A DNA stretch of 26,861 nt from Gaiellasilicea sp035645095 (GCA_035645095.1 DASQNG010000107.1:1-26861); one strand, 5' to 3'; numbered from the stretch's first letter, positions 5,594-12,448 are shown. Program-made: numbers and translations. Notes: a model not told the origin generated them from the letters alone.

Positions 5594-6928
5594 TCAGCGG
5601 CGGCGGGAGAGCCCGGCGGCGGTGTCCTCGACGCGGCGCGCCAGTTCCGTCAGCCGCGCCTCCAGCGCCGCCCGCTCAGCCTCCGCCTCGGCGACGAGCG
5701 CACCCAGCGTCCGCCGCAGGTCGCCCTCGGCATCGGCCACGCGACGGGCGAACGCCTCCTCGAGCTCCTCGCGCTGCCCGTCGAACTGCGTCCGCGCCTG
5801 CCGCAGCCGCACCTCGAGCCGTTGCTGCGCGCTGTCGCCGACCTGGTTCAGCCGCTCCGCGAAGGCCGCGTCTGACTGGCGCACGAAGCTCTCGACCGCT
5901 CGGTCGAGCTCACGCGAGAGTCGAGTCGCGGCCTCGTCGCGCGATGCCCGCAGGGCGACTTCGAACTGCTGCCCCGCCGCCTCCGAGAACCGCTCGACCT
6001 CTCGCCCGACGGAACGCTGCAGCTTCTCGACCTGGCGCCGCTCGACGTCGCCGAAGGCGATCTCGATCCGGGTCATGGCGTCGCTCTCCGCCCGCTCGAT
6101 CTGCCCCTTCAGCGCGTGCTCGCGCTGCCGGAGCCGCTCCGCGATCTCCTCGATCACGCGGCGCCGCTCGGTCGTGTGCGCCTGGAGCTCGTCGAGCGCC
6201 TCGGCAACCGCCGCTTGCGCGGAGCGCTCGAGCTCCTCCCGCAGGCGGAGTACGGCCGCGCGCTGCTCCTCCGACGTAGTCATGAGCTCGGACGCGTCGG
6301 ACTCGATGCGCGCCTCGGCCTCGGCGATCAGCTGGTGTTGCCGCTGCTCGAGCCGCGCGAGCTGCACCGTCAGCGACGACTGCGCGCGCTCGAGGTCGTC
6401 CGACCAGCCGCGCAGCCGCTCCTCGAGCCGCCGTTCGACCTCCGCGAACGACTCGGCGAGGCTGTCCCGGACCTGCTGCTCGCGCTCCTCGAGCTTGCGC
6501 CGGCGTTCCTCCGCCAGCCGCCGCTCCTCCTCCGCGAGCGTCGACACCGAGTCGGCGCGCATGCGCGCGACCCACTGCTGCAGCTCCGTCGAGTGCTGTG
6601 CCGCCTCCTCGCGGAGCGCGACGGTGATCCGCGCGCGGGCGTCGTCCAGGGCGCGGTCGGTGGCCCGGCTGCGGCGGACCGCGCGTGCCAGCGCCGCCGC
6701 GCCGGCGGTCGCCGCCGCCGCCCCGACCAGGCCAGCGGCGCTGAGGGCGAGCTCGCGCGACGGCTCCCATGCGACCGCGGCCCAGGCCGCAGCGGCCACC
6801 GCCCCGATGACGCCGGCGAGGAGCGCGAGCGGGTGCGGGCGGACACGTCCCGTCGCGCCCATCCCGAGCGCCGTCGCCGCCGCCACGACCGCCACGGCGA
6901 ACGTGGCTGCGAAGACGTCCTCGAGCAT
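5594..6928 (-). CDS. Membrane-anchored long coiled-coil protein, unknown function
   Basis: A 444-residue protein with two parts. Residues 1-85 hold three hydrophobic segments (about 4-24, 33-53 and 60-82) ending in a basic stretch (RAVRRSR). Residues about 90-444 are a nearly uninterrupted charged helix rich in Glu, Arg, Ala and Gln, with heptad-like runs such as EEERRLAEERRRKLEEREQQ. It has almost no Pro or Gly and no Cys. By the positive-inside rule the coil should be cytoplasmic. No enzymatic domain or named family is recognised; a scaffold, cell-envelope or chromosome-linked structural role is possible but not shown. ATG at 6928 is preferred over the in-frame ATG at 6949 because TACGAT lies 6 bases before it. 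It is divergent from the gene at 6959 with only 30 bases between. Confidence 0.75.
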   Translation of the reverse strand: MLEDVFAATFAVAVVAAATALGMGATGRVRPHPLALLAGVIGAVAAAAWAAVAWEPSRELALSAAGLVGAAAATAGAAALARAVRRSRATDRALDDARARITVALREEAAQHSTELQQWVARMRADSVSTLAEEERRLAEERRRKLEEREQQVRDSLAESFAEVERRLEERLRGWSDDLERAQSSLTVQLARLEQRQHQLIAEAEARIESDASELMTTSEEQRAAVLRLREELERSAQAAVAEALDELQAHTTERRRVIEEIAERLRQREHALKGQIERAESDAMTRIEIAFGDVERRQVEKLQRSVGREVERFSEAAGQQFEVALRASRDEAATRLSRELDRAVESFVRQSDAAFAERLNQVGDSAQQRLEVRLRQARTQFDGQREELEEAFARRVADAEGDLRRTLGALVAEAEAERAALEARLTELARRVEDTAAGLSRRR

Positions 6929-6934
6929 CGCGCC

Positions 6935-6940
6935 ATCGTA
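6935..6940 (-). promoter_or_regulatory. Leaderless-type -10 element of the coiled-coil gene
   Basis: On the minus strand TACGAT ends 6 bases before the ATG at 6928. This supports 6928 over the upstream ATG at 6949, which would lie ahead of the element. Confidence 0.5.
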
Positions 6941-6958
6941 GTAGGGCATGCTGCGGCG

Positions 6959-7519
6959 ATGACGCTCGGCGACGAGCTGGAGCGGGTCGCCGAGGCCGTC
7001 GCCGCGCACGCGGCGGCCGACGAGCGGCTCGTCGCGGTGCTCCCCACCGAGCCGCACGCGGGCGCGCGTGTCTACCTCTGCGCCTTCGAACGCGCCGAGG
7101 GAGAGGCGCGGACGTGGCTCGCCGTCGACCACGATTGCGCGGCGATCCGCGACCGCCGTGCGGTGCGGGACGCGGTCTCGATCCTCGCCATGTGCGAGCT
7201 CGCGGAGGAGAGCGCGGCAGGCGGCGACCTCGACGAGCTCCACGGCCAGCTCGTCGCGTTGCGCGTGACCGAGAATCCGGAGGGCATCGACGAGGCCGAG
7301 GACGCGGTGCTGGAGCTCCAGCGCGTCGTCGCCGTGCCGCCCCAGCTCGCGTCGCCGGCGCGGCTCGACGCGATCGGCGTCGCGGCGCGGAGCCTGGAGC
7401 TCGCGCTCGGCGGTGGCCTGCAGCCGTCCCCGTTCGCCGAGGCGATGCGCGCCGGCCGCGACGTCGTCGACGCGCTCCTGCTCGAGGTCGAGGGGGCGTA
7501 CCGGGGCGACCTCCGGTAG
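6959..7519 (+). CDS. Unknown cytoplasmic protein, 186 residues
   Basis: Starts MTLGDELERVAEAVAAH and ends EVEGAYRGDLR. The first half looks alpha/beta (RLVAVLPTEP, ARVYLCAFE, RTWLAVDHD). The second half is helical and acidic (AVRDAVSILAMCELAEESA and AEDAVLELQRVVAV). There is no signal peptide or membrane segment, and I recognise no family. Coding is supported by codon bias and by tight packing with the next gene (10 bases). The 30-base divergent spacer has no good TANNNT for this direction; the best is CATGCT, 6 bases before the ATG. It is divergent from the coiled-coil gene and followed by another unknown gene and proline dehydrogenase. Confidence 0.7.
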   Translation: MTLGDELERVAEAVAAHAAADERLVAVLPTEPHAGARVYLCAFERAEGEARTWLAVDHDCAAIRDRRAVRDAVSILAMCELAEESAAGGDLDELHGQLVALRVTENPEGIDEAEDAVLELQRVVAVPPQLASPARLDAIGVAARSLELALGGGLQPSPFAEAMRAGRDVVDALLLEVEGAYRGDLR

Positions 7520-7522
7520 CCT
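7517..7522 (+). promoter_or_regulatory. Leaderless-type -10 element built on a stop codon
   Basis: TAGCCT ends 7 bases before the ATG at 7530. Its first three bases are the TAG stop of the gene at 6959-7519. Confidence 0.45.
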
Positions 7523-7529
7523 GCGGCCG

Positions 7530-7826
7530 ATGGAGGGCGGCTTCGGATTCCCGTTCGGCGGCGACCCCGAGGAGCTTCTGCGGGGGCTCCAGGAGTTCGC
7601 CTCGCAGCAGGCGGAGTCGGTGCAGGAGGCGCAGCGCGAGCAGTTCGCGACGCTCACGCTGAACACCGCCGTCGAGCTGACGGCGGCCGCTCTCAAGCAG
7701 GTTCAGGCCGCCGGCGGCCCGGACGAGCAGGCGATCGCGCTGCGCGACGTGATGCGCGTGCTCTTCCCCGAGGCGGTCGCGCTCGTGTCGGCCGCCCGGC
7801 AGGGCTTCATGCGCGAAGGCCGCTGA
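7530..7826 (+). CDS. Unknown small helical protein, 98 residues
   Basis: Begins with a Gly/Phe-rich stretch (MEGGFGFPFGGDPEELLRGL). Helical, Gln/Glu/Ala-rich sequence follows (QEFASQQAESVQEAQREQF, AVELTAAALKQVQAAGG), ending VRLFPE-like in VMRVLFPEAVALVSAARQGF. No membrane segment or known motif is seen. The 'GGFPFGGDPEELLR' style resembles short amphipathic actinobacterial proteins, but I cannot name a family. It lies 10 bases after the unknown gene at 6959 and 55 bases before proline dehydrogenase. The gene is probably cotranscribed with its upstream neighbour and may also have its own leaderless start. Confidence 0.65.
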   Translation: MEGGFGFPFGGDPEELLRGLQEFASQQAESVQEAQREQFATLTLNTAVELTAAALKQVQAAGGPDEQAIALRDVMRVLFPEAVALVSAARQGFMREGR

Positions 7827-7867
7827 CGCCGCCGGTGCACCGCGGCCTGCAGCGCCGCCGCGAGCGC

Positions 7868-7873
7868 TAAGGT
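7868..7873 (+). promoter_or_regulatory. Leaderless-type -10 element of the proline dehydrogenase gene
   Basis: TAAGGT ends 8 bases before the GTG at 7882. No Shine-Dalgarno sequence is seen in the short gap. Confidence 0.5.
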
Positions 7874-7881
7874 CTCGCGCC

Positions 7882-8778
7882 GTGTCGCTGCTCGACAAGA
7901 CGATCGTCCGGCTCCTGCCGGCCGTGCCACGACCCGTTGTGCGACGGCTCTCCGCCCGCTATATCGCCGGCCCGGAGCTCGCCGACGCGCGGCGCGTCGT
8001 CGCCGAGCTGAACGCGCAGGGGAAGGTCGCGACCGTCGACGTCCTCGGCGAGGAGATCGTCAACCCGTCGGAGGCGCGCGCGATCGCGCGCTCGTACCTG
8101 GAAGTGCTGGACGCGTTCGACGCGGATGGCCTCGACGCGAACGTGAGCGTGAAGCTGACCGCGCTCGGCCTGAAGCTCGACCCGGCGCTCGCGCGCGAGA
8201 ACGTCCGCACGATCGCGGAGCGCGGCACGTTCGTCCGGATCGACATGGAGGACTCCTCCACGACGGACGCGACGCTCGACCTCTATCGCGACCTGCGCGC
8301 GGAGGGCGTCGCGAACCTCGGCGTCGTGCTCCAGGCGACGCTGAAGCGGACGGTCGCCGACGCCCGCGACCTCGCCGGCGCGAACGTTCGCCTGTGCAAG
8401 GGGATCTACCTCGAGCCGCCGGAGGTGGCGTTCACCGACTTCGACGCGATCCGGGCGAATTTCGTGCGCACCCTTCACGAGTTGCTCGACGGCGGCGCCT
8501 ACGTCGGTGTCGCGACGCACGACGAGTGGCTCGTGGAGCAGGCGCTGCAGGCGGTGCGCGAGCGCGACCTGGAGCCGCACCAGTACGAGTTCCAGATGCT
8601 GCTCGGCGTCGGCACCCGGCTGGGCGACGAGCTCATTGCCGCCGGCCACCGCCTGCGGATCTACGTGCCGTTCGGGAGCCACTGGTACGAGTACTCCCTG
8701 CGGCGGCTGCAGGAGAATCCGAAGGTGGCCGGCTACATCGCAGCCGACACGGTCGGGCGCTTGATCCCGGGCCGGTAG
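7882..8778 (+). CDS. Proline dehydrogenase, monofunctional
   Basis: A 298-residue FAD-dependent TIM-barrel enzyme of the short PutA/FadM-like class, which oxidises L-proline to pyrroline-5-carboxylate. Recognisable parts are NVSVKLTALGLKLDP (strand with substrate-side Lys), FVRIDMEDSSTTDATL, VVLQATLKRT, RLCKGIYLEPPEVAF and YVGVATHDEWLV. The C-terminal signature is YVPFGSHWYEYSLRRLQENP, whose two Arg bind the proline carboxylate in the family. Length fits monofunctional enzymes of Gram-positive bacteria (about 300); the P5C dehydrogenase must be encoded elsewhere. It starts with GTG behind a TAAGGT box. The stop codon lies 3 bases from that of the convergent DUF6458 gene. Confidence 0.92.
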   Translation: MSLLDKTIVRLLPAVPRPVVRRLSARYIAGPELADARRVVAELNAQGKVATVDVLGEEIVNPSEARAIARSYLEVLDAFDADGLDANVSVKLTALGLKLDPALARENVRTIAERGTFVRIDMEDSSTTDATLDLYRDLRAEGVANLGVVLQATLKRTVADARDLAGANVRLCKGIYLEPPEVAFTDFDAIRANFVRTLHELLDGGAYVGVATHDEWLVEQALQAVRERDLEPHQYEFQMLLGVGTRLGDELIAAGHRLRIYVPFGSHWYEYSLRRLQENPKVAGYIAADTVGRLIPGR

Positions 8779-8781
8779 CCC

Positions 8782-9069
8782 CTACGGCGGCGGTGGGCCC
8801 GGCGCGACGTCGTCCTCCTCGACGACCGTCGCGCGCCTGCGCGGCCGGGCGACCGGCGCAACGTCTTGGTCGACGTACGTGGCCGAGCGGCGCGAGCGCA
8901 CCCCGCCCCAGCTCGACCAGAAGATCATCGAGAGGACGAGCCCGAGCAGGCCGACGATCATGAGGATGACGCCGATCGCGTCGACGTTGAGGCCCTCCGC
9001 CTCGGTCGTCACACCCCACGTGAGGATGGCGCCGGCGGCGATGAGCAGGATGCTGACCGCGACTCCCAT
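8782..9069 (-). CDS. DUF6458 family small membrane protein
   Basis: A 95-residue protein with two transmembrane segments: MGVAVSILLIAAGAILTWGV (residues 1-20) and AIGVILMIVGLLGLVLSMIFW (31-51), joined by EAEGLNVD. A short WSSWGG motif follows the second segment. The tail (about 57-95) is charged and proline-rich, holding RSRRSATYVDQD, and is probably cytoplasmic. This matches the DUF6458 pattern found widely in actinobacteria; its function is unknown. It is divergent from another two-segment membrane protein at 9137, and convergent with proline dehydrogenase. Confidence 0.8.
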   Translation of the reverse strand: MGVAVSILLIAAGAILTWGVTTEAEGLNVDAIGVILMIVGLLGLVLSMIFWSSWGGVRSRRSATYVDQDVAPVARPRRRATVVEEDDVAPGPPPP

Positions 9070-9124
9070 CGCGGCAGATGTGCCCGCTGTGCCACGTTTT
9101 AACCCTGCACCGCCCGGCAGCGGC

Positions 9125-9130
9125 TACGGT
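9125..9130 (+). promoter_or_regulatory. Leaderless-type -10 element
   Basis: TACGGT ends 6 bases before the ATG at 9137. Confidence 0.5.
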
Positions 9131-9136
9131 GGCCGC

Positions 9137-9331
9137 ATGGCGACGAGGATCGGAGTCGGGGTCCTGCTCCTCGGCGGTGTCGCTGTCGCTCTCGCGTGGG
9201 GTGGGGACGCCCTCTTCGTCTACGGCTTCTTCGCCGCGATCGCGGGTGCGGTCATGCTCGGCGCGCGTGTCGGCGGGGACTGGATCACCGGCGCGAGCCG
9301 CCGGCGGTTCGACCGCGAGGACCGGCGCTAG
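9137..9331 (+). CDS. Small two-segment membrane protein, unknown
   Basis: A 64-residue protein: MATRIGVGVLLLGGVAVALAW (first hydrophobic segment), GGDALFVYGFFAAIAGAVML (second), then GARVGGDWITGASRRRFDRED and a basic/acidic end. No family is recognised. The TACGGT box directly upstream and the good codon bias support expression. It is divergent from DUF6458, with 67 bases between the starts that include a short AT-rich stretch (TTTTAA). Confidence 0.6.
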   Translation: MATRIGVGVLLLGGVAVALAWGGDALFVYGFFAAIAGAVMLGARVGGDWITGASRRRFDREDRR

Positions 9332-9342
9332 CAGGGCTCGTT

Positions 9343-9392
9343 ACCGAGGTTGGCGGTGGCCGCGTGTCCGCGCGGACGGCTGCTCCCTCGGT
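9343..9392. terminator. Nested inverted repeats between convergent genes
   Basis: ACCGAGG (9343-9349) pairs with CCTCGGT (9386-9392). Inside the loop lies the perfect 12-base palindrome GTCCGCGCGGAC (9366-9377). A further outer pair CAGGG/CCCTG sits at 9332-9336 and 9403-9407. The structure fills most of the 85-base gap between the convergent genes ending at 9331 and 9417, so it may serve as a two-way terminator. There are no T-tracts. Confidence 0.4.
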
Positions 9393-9416
9393 GCACGCCG
9401 TTCCCTGGGCAGGCTC

Positions 9417-10148
9417 TCAGGCGAGCAGGCTGTAGCCGCCGTCCACGACGAGCGTCTGCCCCCTGATCATCACGGCCTCGGGCGAGCAGAGGAAGGCGAC
9501 GGCTGCGGCGACGTCGTCCGGCTCCACGAGACGTCCCGCCGGGTTGCGGGCGCCGAGGGCGAGCATCTCCTGGCGGTTCGGGAAGTGGTCGAGCGCGCCG
9601 GTCTCCACGACGCCGGCGGAGACGGCGTTCACGCGGATGCGCGGCGCCAGCTCGACAGCGAGGTAGCGCACCAGCGCCTCGAGCGCGGCCTTCGACGTCC
9701 CGACGAGCGTGTAGTTCTCGAGCACGCGCTGGGAGCCGAGGCTCGAGATGCCGACGATCGAGCTCCCCTCCGGCATTCCCGGCGCGACGACCCGCGCGAG
9801 CGCCAGGAGCGCCCGGCTGTTCGCCGCGAGCGTCCAGTCCCAGTGCCGGTCCTCCGTCTCGAGGGCGGGCCTGATCACGCCGGTCGCCGCACTGTGCACG
9901 AGGACGTCGAGCGGGCCGAGCTCCCGCACCTCGTCCTGCACGCGGGCGGAGGAGACGTTTCCCCGGACGAGCACGGGCTCGGCGCCGAGCGCGCGGAGCT
10001 CGTCCGCCGTCCGCTCGGCGGCGGCGTCGGAACGGAGGTACCCGATTGCGACGCGCGCGGCGCCGAGGGCCGCGAAGCGGAGCGCGATCGCCTTGCCGAT
10101 CCCGCGCGAGCCGCCGGTCACGAGGACCGACGCGCCGCGGAAGCTCAT
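9417..10148 (-). CDS. fabL: Enoyl-ACP reductase III (FabL-type SDR)
   Basis: A 243-residue short-chain dehydrogenase/reductase. The cofactor loop is VTGGSRGIGKAIA (residues 10-22) and the catalytic Tyr and Lys are Y146 and K153 (ENYTLVGTSKAALEAL). The resemblance to Bacillus FabL is detailed: HWDWTLAANSRALL, ISSLGSQRVLENYT, RYLAVELAPRIRVNAVSAG, ALDHFPNRQEML, AGRLVEPDDV and the C-terminal MIRGQTLVVDGGYSLL. FabL reduces enoyl-ACP with NADPH in fatty-acid elongation and is insensitive or weakly sensitive to triclosan. Some SDRs with FabL-like sequence act on other enoyl or keto substrates, so function is likely rather than proven. Its ATG overlaps the stop of the small gene at 10145-10423 by four bases (ATGA). 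Confidence 0.8.
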   Translation of the reverse strand: MSFRGASVLVTGGSRGIGKAIALRFAALGAARVAIGYLRSDAAAERTADELRALGAEPVLVRGNVSSARVQDEVRELGPLDVLVHSAATGVIRPALETEDRHWDWTLAANSRALLALARVVAPGMPEGSSIVGISSLGSQRVLENYTLVGTSKAALEALVRYLAVELAPRIRVNAVSAGVVETGALDHFPNRQEMLALGARNPAGRLVEPDDVAAAVAFLCSPEAVMIRGQTLVVDGGYSLLA

Positions 10149-10423
10149 CGGCGGTGCGGCAGCGGGTCGCGGGCCGGCGCGGAGCTCGGGAGGCGCTCCC
10201 AGCCGGGGCGCGTGCGCGGCTCCGACGGGCCGTCCGCGGCCTTCGTCGAGGCGTGGCCGAGGCGGTCGAGCAGGTCCATCTGCCGCTCTCCGAAACGACG
10301 CACGTCGTGGTCGGACGGCAAATCCTGGATCAGCTCCCGCACGCGCGCGCGGAGCTGGTAGGCGAAGTGCGGCGTCGCGGGGCCGACGAGGGCCTCGATG
10401 TCGCGGATCGTCGGCTCTGCCAT
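10145..10423 (-). CDS. Unknown 92-residue protein ahead of fabL
   Basis: MAEPTIRDIEALVGPATPHF is followed by helical sequence (AYQLRARVRELIQDLPSDHDVRRFGERQMDLLDRLG) and a disordered Pro/Arg-rich tail from about residue 60. No known family is recognised. It is coupled to the fabL-like gene by a 4-base ATGA overlap. A TAGGCT element lies 7 bases before the ATG at 10423, which fixes the start; longer in-frame readings upstream are shadows of genes on the other strand. The conserved-looking part is the first 55 residues. Confidence 0.7.
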   Translation of the reverse strand: MAEPTIRDIEALVGPATPHFAYQLRARVRELIQDLPSDHDVRRFGERQMDLLDRLGHASTKAADGPSEPRTRPGWERLPSSAPARDPLPHRR

Positions 10424-10430
10424 CGCGCGA

Positions 10431-10436
10431 AGCCTA
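10431..10436 (-). promoter_or_regulatory. Leaderless-type -10 element of the small gene and fabL
   Basis: On the minus strand TAGGCT ends 7 bases before the ATG at 10423. On the plus strand the shared CTAG is part of TAGATG (10435-10440), a possible -10 for the divergent gene at 10475. Confidence 0.5.
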
Positions 10437-10463
10437 GATGTTCGCGCGGCCCGCGCGACGGGC

Positions 10464-10468
10464 AGGAG
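10464..10468 (+). promoter_or_regulatory. Shine-Dalgarno site deciding a GTG start
   Basis: AGGAG lies 6 bases before the GTG at 10475. It fixes that start and shows that leadered, SD-dependent translation coexists with the leaderless type. Confidence 0.6.
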
Positions 10469-10474
10469 CACCAC

Positions 10475-10885
10475 GTGACGGACGCGGCCGGAGAGGGTTT
10501 CGTCCCGTTCCCGGAGACGCCGAAGCTCGTCGACGCTCGCATCGCGGCGCACCCGGACGGCGGGCGCGACTGCCTGCTCGCGACGACCGAGGACGGTCGG
10601 CGGCTCGCCTTCGGCTTCGAGGCCGAGAGCGACCGGCCCGGCCTCCAGATCGTGGACCCGCAGCTCTGGCTCGAGGCGGCGCAGGAGCCGCCGGACAGCC
10701 CCCGCGTGTTCGACTCGGTCGAGGAGATCAACGCCGACGACTGGCTGCAGGCCGTCGTCACGAACCCGGTCGGGAACGAGTGGCTCGAGCGGATCAAGGA
10801 GGGGCACCCGGCGGCGTTCGAGACGTGGTTCACCCAGCGGCAGTACGAGTCGGGCGGCGAAGAGGGCTCGGGCGGCGCGCTCTAG
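10475..10885 (+). CDS. Unknown acidic protein, 136 residues
   Basis: VTDAAGEGFVPFPETPKLVD leads into a probable beta-rich part (RDCLLATTEDGRRLAFGFEAE, GLQIVDPQLWLEAAQ) and a helical part (SVEEINADDWLQAVVTNPVG, EWLERIKEGHPAAFETWFTQ). The tail is Gly/Glu-rich. There is no signal peptide, membrane segment or recognised domain. The GTG start has a well-placed AGGAG. It is divergent from the fabL unit and 63 bases ahead of the EamA transporter gene. I cannot propose a function. Confidence 0.7.
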   Translation: MTDAAGEGFVPFPETPKLVDARIAAHPDGGRDCLLATTEDGRRLAFGFEAESDRPGLQIVDPQLWLEAAQEPPDSPRVFDSVEEINADDWLQAVVTNPVGNEWLERIKEGHPAAFETWFTQRQYESGGEEGSGGAL

Positions 10886-10935
10886 CGCGGGTCGGGCCTC
10901 CACGCGACCTCGACGTTCCGCGGGGCGGCCGTGAG

Positions 10936-10941
10936 TAGGGT
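10936..10941 (+). promoter_or_regulatory. Leaderless-type -10 element of the EamA gene
   Basis: TAGGGT ends 7 bases before the GTG at 10949. It lies inside the reading frame that would begin at GTG 10931, so it argues for the later start. Confidence 0.5.
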
Positions 10942-10948
10942 CGCGCCC

Positions 10949-11836
10949 GTGCGACGCGTCCACCTGACGCTGCTCCTGACCGTGGTGCTGTGGGCGCTCA
11001 ACCTCACGGTCACGCGGTACATCCTCACGCACGGCTTCGCCCCGCTCGCCTACGCGACCGTCCGCTACGGCATCGCCGCCGTGATCTTCGTCGTGCTCGT
11101 GCGCGTGGCCGAGCGCTCGTTGCGCGTCGAGCGACGCGATCTGCGACTCGTCGTACTCGCGGCGGCGCTGATCTTCCTCAACCAGGTCGCGTTCGTGTAC
11201 GCGCTCGAGACGACCGAGGCGTCGACGATTGCGCTCATCCTTGGCGCCACTCCGGCCTTCGCCGCCCTGATCGGGCTCGTTTTCGGGCTGGAGCGGATGA
11301 GCGGCCGCTTCTGGCTCGCCTCGCTCGTGTCGTTCGTCGGCGTGGGCCTCGTCGCTGCGGGCGCCGGCGGCGACGTCGCGGTCGGCTGGACGGGTGCGCT
11401 GCTCGGGATCGCGACGGCGGCGACGTGGGCCGGCTACTCCGTCGCCGTCACGCCGCTCCTCGCCCGCTACTCCGCCTCGCGCGTGAGCGCGGCCGTACTG
11501 TCGCTCGCTTGGGTCGGGATCGCCCTTGTCGGCGGCTCGCAGACGGCCGGGCAGGATCCGGACGTCGGCGCGGCCGTGTGGCTGCTGCTCGTCTTCGCCA
11601 CGCTCGGGCCGCTCGTGCTGACGACAGTGCTGTGGTTCCGGGCGATCGGCGAGATCGGCGCGTCGCGCTCGACGCTGATCGCGAACCTGAACCCGTTCGT
11701 CGCCGCAGTCTTCGCGGTCGTGCTGCTGTCGGAGCGGATGACCGCGCTCCAGGTCGCCGGCGGGGCTCTGATCGGCGGCGGGATCCTGCTCGCCCGCCGC
11801 CGCCAGCCGCGGACGGTCGCACCGGCCGCCGAGTAG
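10949..11836 (+). CDS. EamA/DMT family transporter
   Basis: A 295-residue integral membrane protein with ten hydrophobic segments in two five-segment EamA repeats. The first repeat runs from VHLTLLLTVVLWALNLTVTRY to FVGVGLVAAG, the second from WTGALLGIATAATWAGYSVAV to the end. The second repeat carries the usual SRSTLIANLNPFVAAVFAVVLLSERMTALQVAGGALIGGGILL signature spread over two segments. The drug/metabolite superfamily exports amino acids, nucleobases and other small molecules; the substrate cannot be predicted. The short basic tail (ARRRQPR) is cytoplasmic. GTG 10949 is chosen over GTG 10931 because of the TAGGGT box and because the first transmembrane segment starts a few residues later. 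Confidence 0.88.
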   Translation: MRRVHLTLLLTVVLWALNLTVTRYILTHGFAPLAYATVRYGIAAVIFVVLVRVAERSLRVERRDLRLVVLAAALIFLNQVAFVYALETTEASTIALILGATPAFAALIGLVFGLERMSGRFWLASLVSFVGVGLVAAGAGGDVAVGWTGALLGIATAATWAGYSVAVTPLLARYSASRVSAAVLSLAWVGIALVGGSQTAGQDPDVGAAVWLLLVFATLGPLVLTTVLWFRAIGEIGASRSTLIANLNPFVAAVFAVVLLSERMTALQVAGGALIGGGILLARRRQPRTVAPAAE

Positions 11837-11893
11837 GAGTTTCCGGCTCCCGTGGTACGGGAACCGCTCCCCGCGACAGAGCGAGGAGGTCGG

Positions 11894-12448
11894 ATGGACA
11901 CGTTGGTCTGGGTGCTGCTCGTCGTCGTGGTCGTCGCCTTGGCGGCCGGCGCCTGGTTCCTGCTGCAGCGGCGGCGCTCCGAGCAGCTGCGTGAGGGCTT
12001 CGGCCCGGAGTACGAGCGTGTGGTGGAGGAGACCGGCGACCGCCGGGAGGCGGAGCGTGAGCTGAAGGAGCGGCGCGACCGCCGCGAGGAGCTCGAAGTC
12101 CGGACGTTGCCGGAGCCGGAACGGGCCCGATACGCCGAGGAGTGGCGGGCTGTCCAGGGGCGGTTCGTGGACGAGCCGGAGGCGGCCGTGCAGGAGGCGG
12201 ACCGGCTTGTGCAGCAGGTGATGGCGGTCCGCGGCTATCCCGTCGCGGACGACTTCGAGCACCGTGCGGCGGACGTCTCCGTCGACTACCCCGACGTCGT
12301 CCAGAACTTCCGAGAGGGGCACCGGCTCGTGCAGGACCACAGACAGGGGTCCGCCGGGACGGAGGGTCTCCGCCAGGCGATGGTGCATTTCCGCTCGCTC
12401 TTCGAGGAGCTGCTCGAGGAGCCCGGTGACGAGGAGGGACGCAGATGA
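11894..12448 (+). CDS. Membrane-anchored protein with an uncharacterised helical domain (domain copy 1)
   Basis: A 184-residue protein. It has one N-terminal membrane segment (MDTLVWVLLVVVVVALAAGAWFLL), a charged coiled stretch (about 28-72, REAERELKERRDRREEL), and a helical domain from about residue 76. That domain reads RYAEEWRAVQGRFVDEPEAA, then VQEADRLVQQVM, AADVSVDYPDVVQNFREGHRL and TEGLRQAMVHFRSLFEELL. The domain recurs in the next gene. I have seen the W-x2-VQ-x2-FVDEP-x2-AV pattern in unannotated actinobacterial proteins but know no function. ATG 11894 is supported by GAGGAGG (11883-11889) and by the membrane segment starting there. The stop overlaps the next start by four bases (ATGA). 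Confidence 0.8.
   Translation: MDTLVWVLLVVVVVALAAGAWFLLQRRRSEQLREGFGPEYERVVEETGDRREAERELKERRDRREELEVRTLPEPERARYAEEWRAVQGRFVDEPEAAVQEADRLVQQVMAVRGYPVADDFEHRAADVSVDYPDVVQNFREGHRLVQDHRQGSAGTEGLRQAMVHFRSLFEELLEEPGDEEGRR

Noticed and set aside
5910..7898. Long minus-strand frames through the divergent region 6929-7898
   Set aside because: They overlap the coiled-coil gene in another frame and run antisense to three plus-strand genes with coherent protein character.
8770..8792. Possible two-way terminator between proline dehydrogenase and DUF6458
   Set aside because: CCGGTAG and CTACGG pair only with a bulge and lie over both stop codons. Too weak to list.
11841..11866. Sigma-B-like promoter GTTTCC-14-GGGAAC before the duplicated-domain pair, and a 6-bp hairpin TCCCGT-GGT-ACGGGA
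   Set aside because: The match to GTTT/GGGTAT is partial, the only other similar string (before DUF6458, 9070-9105) has different spacing, and the hairpin is short with a 3-base loop. Not enough for a call.
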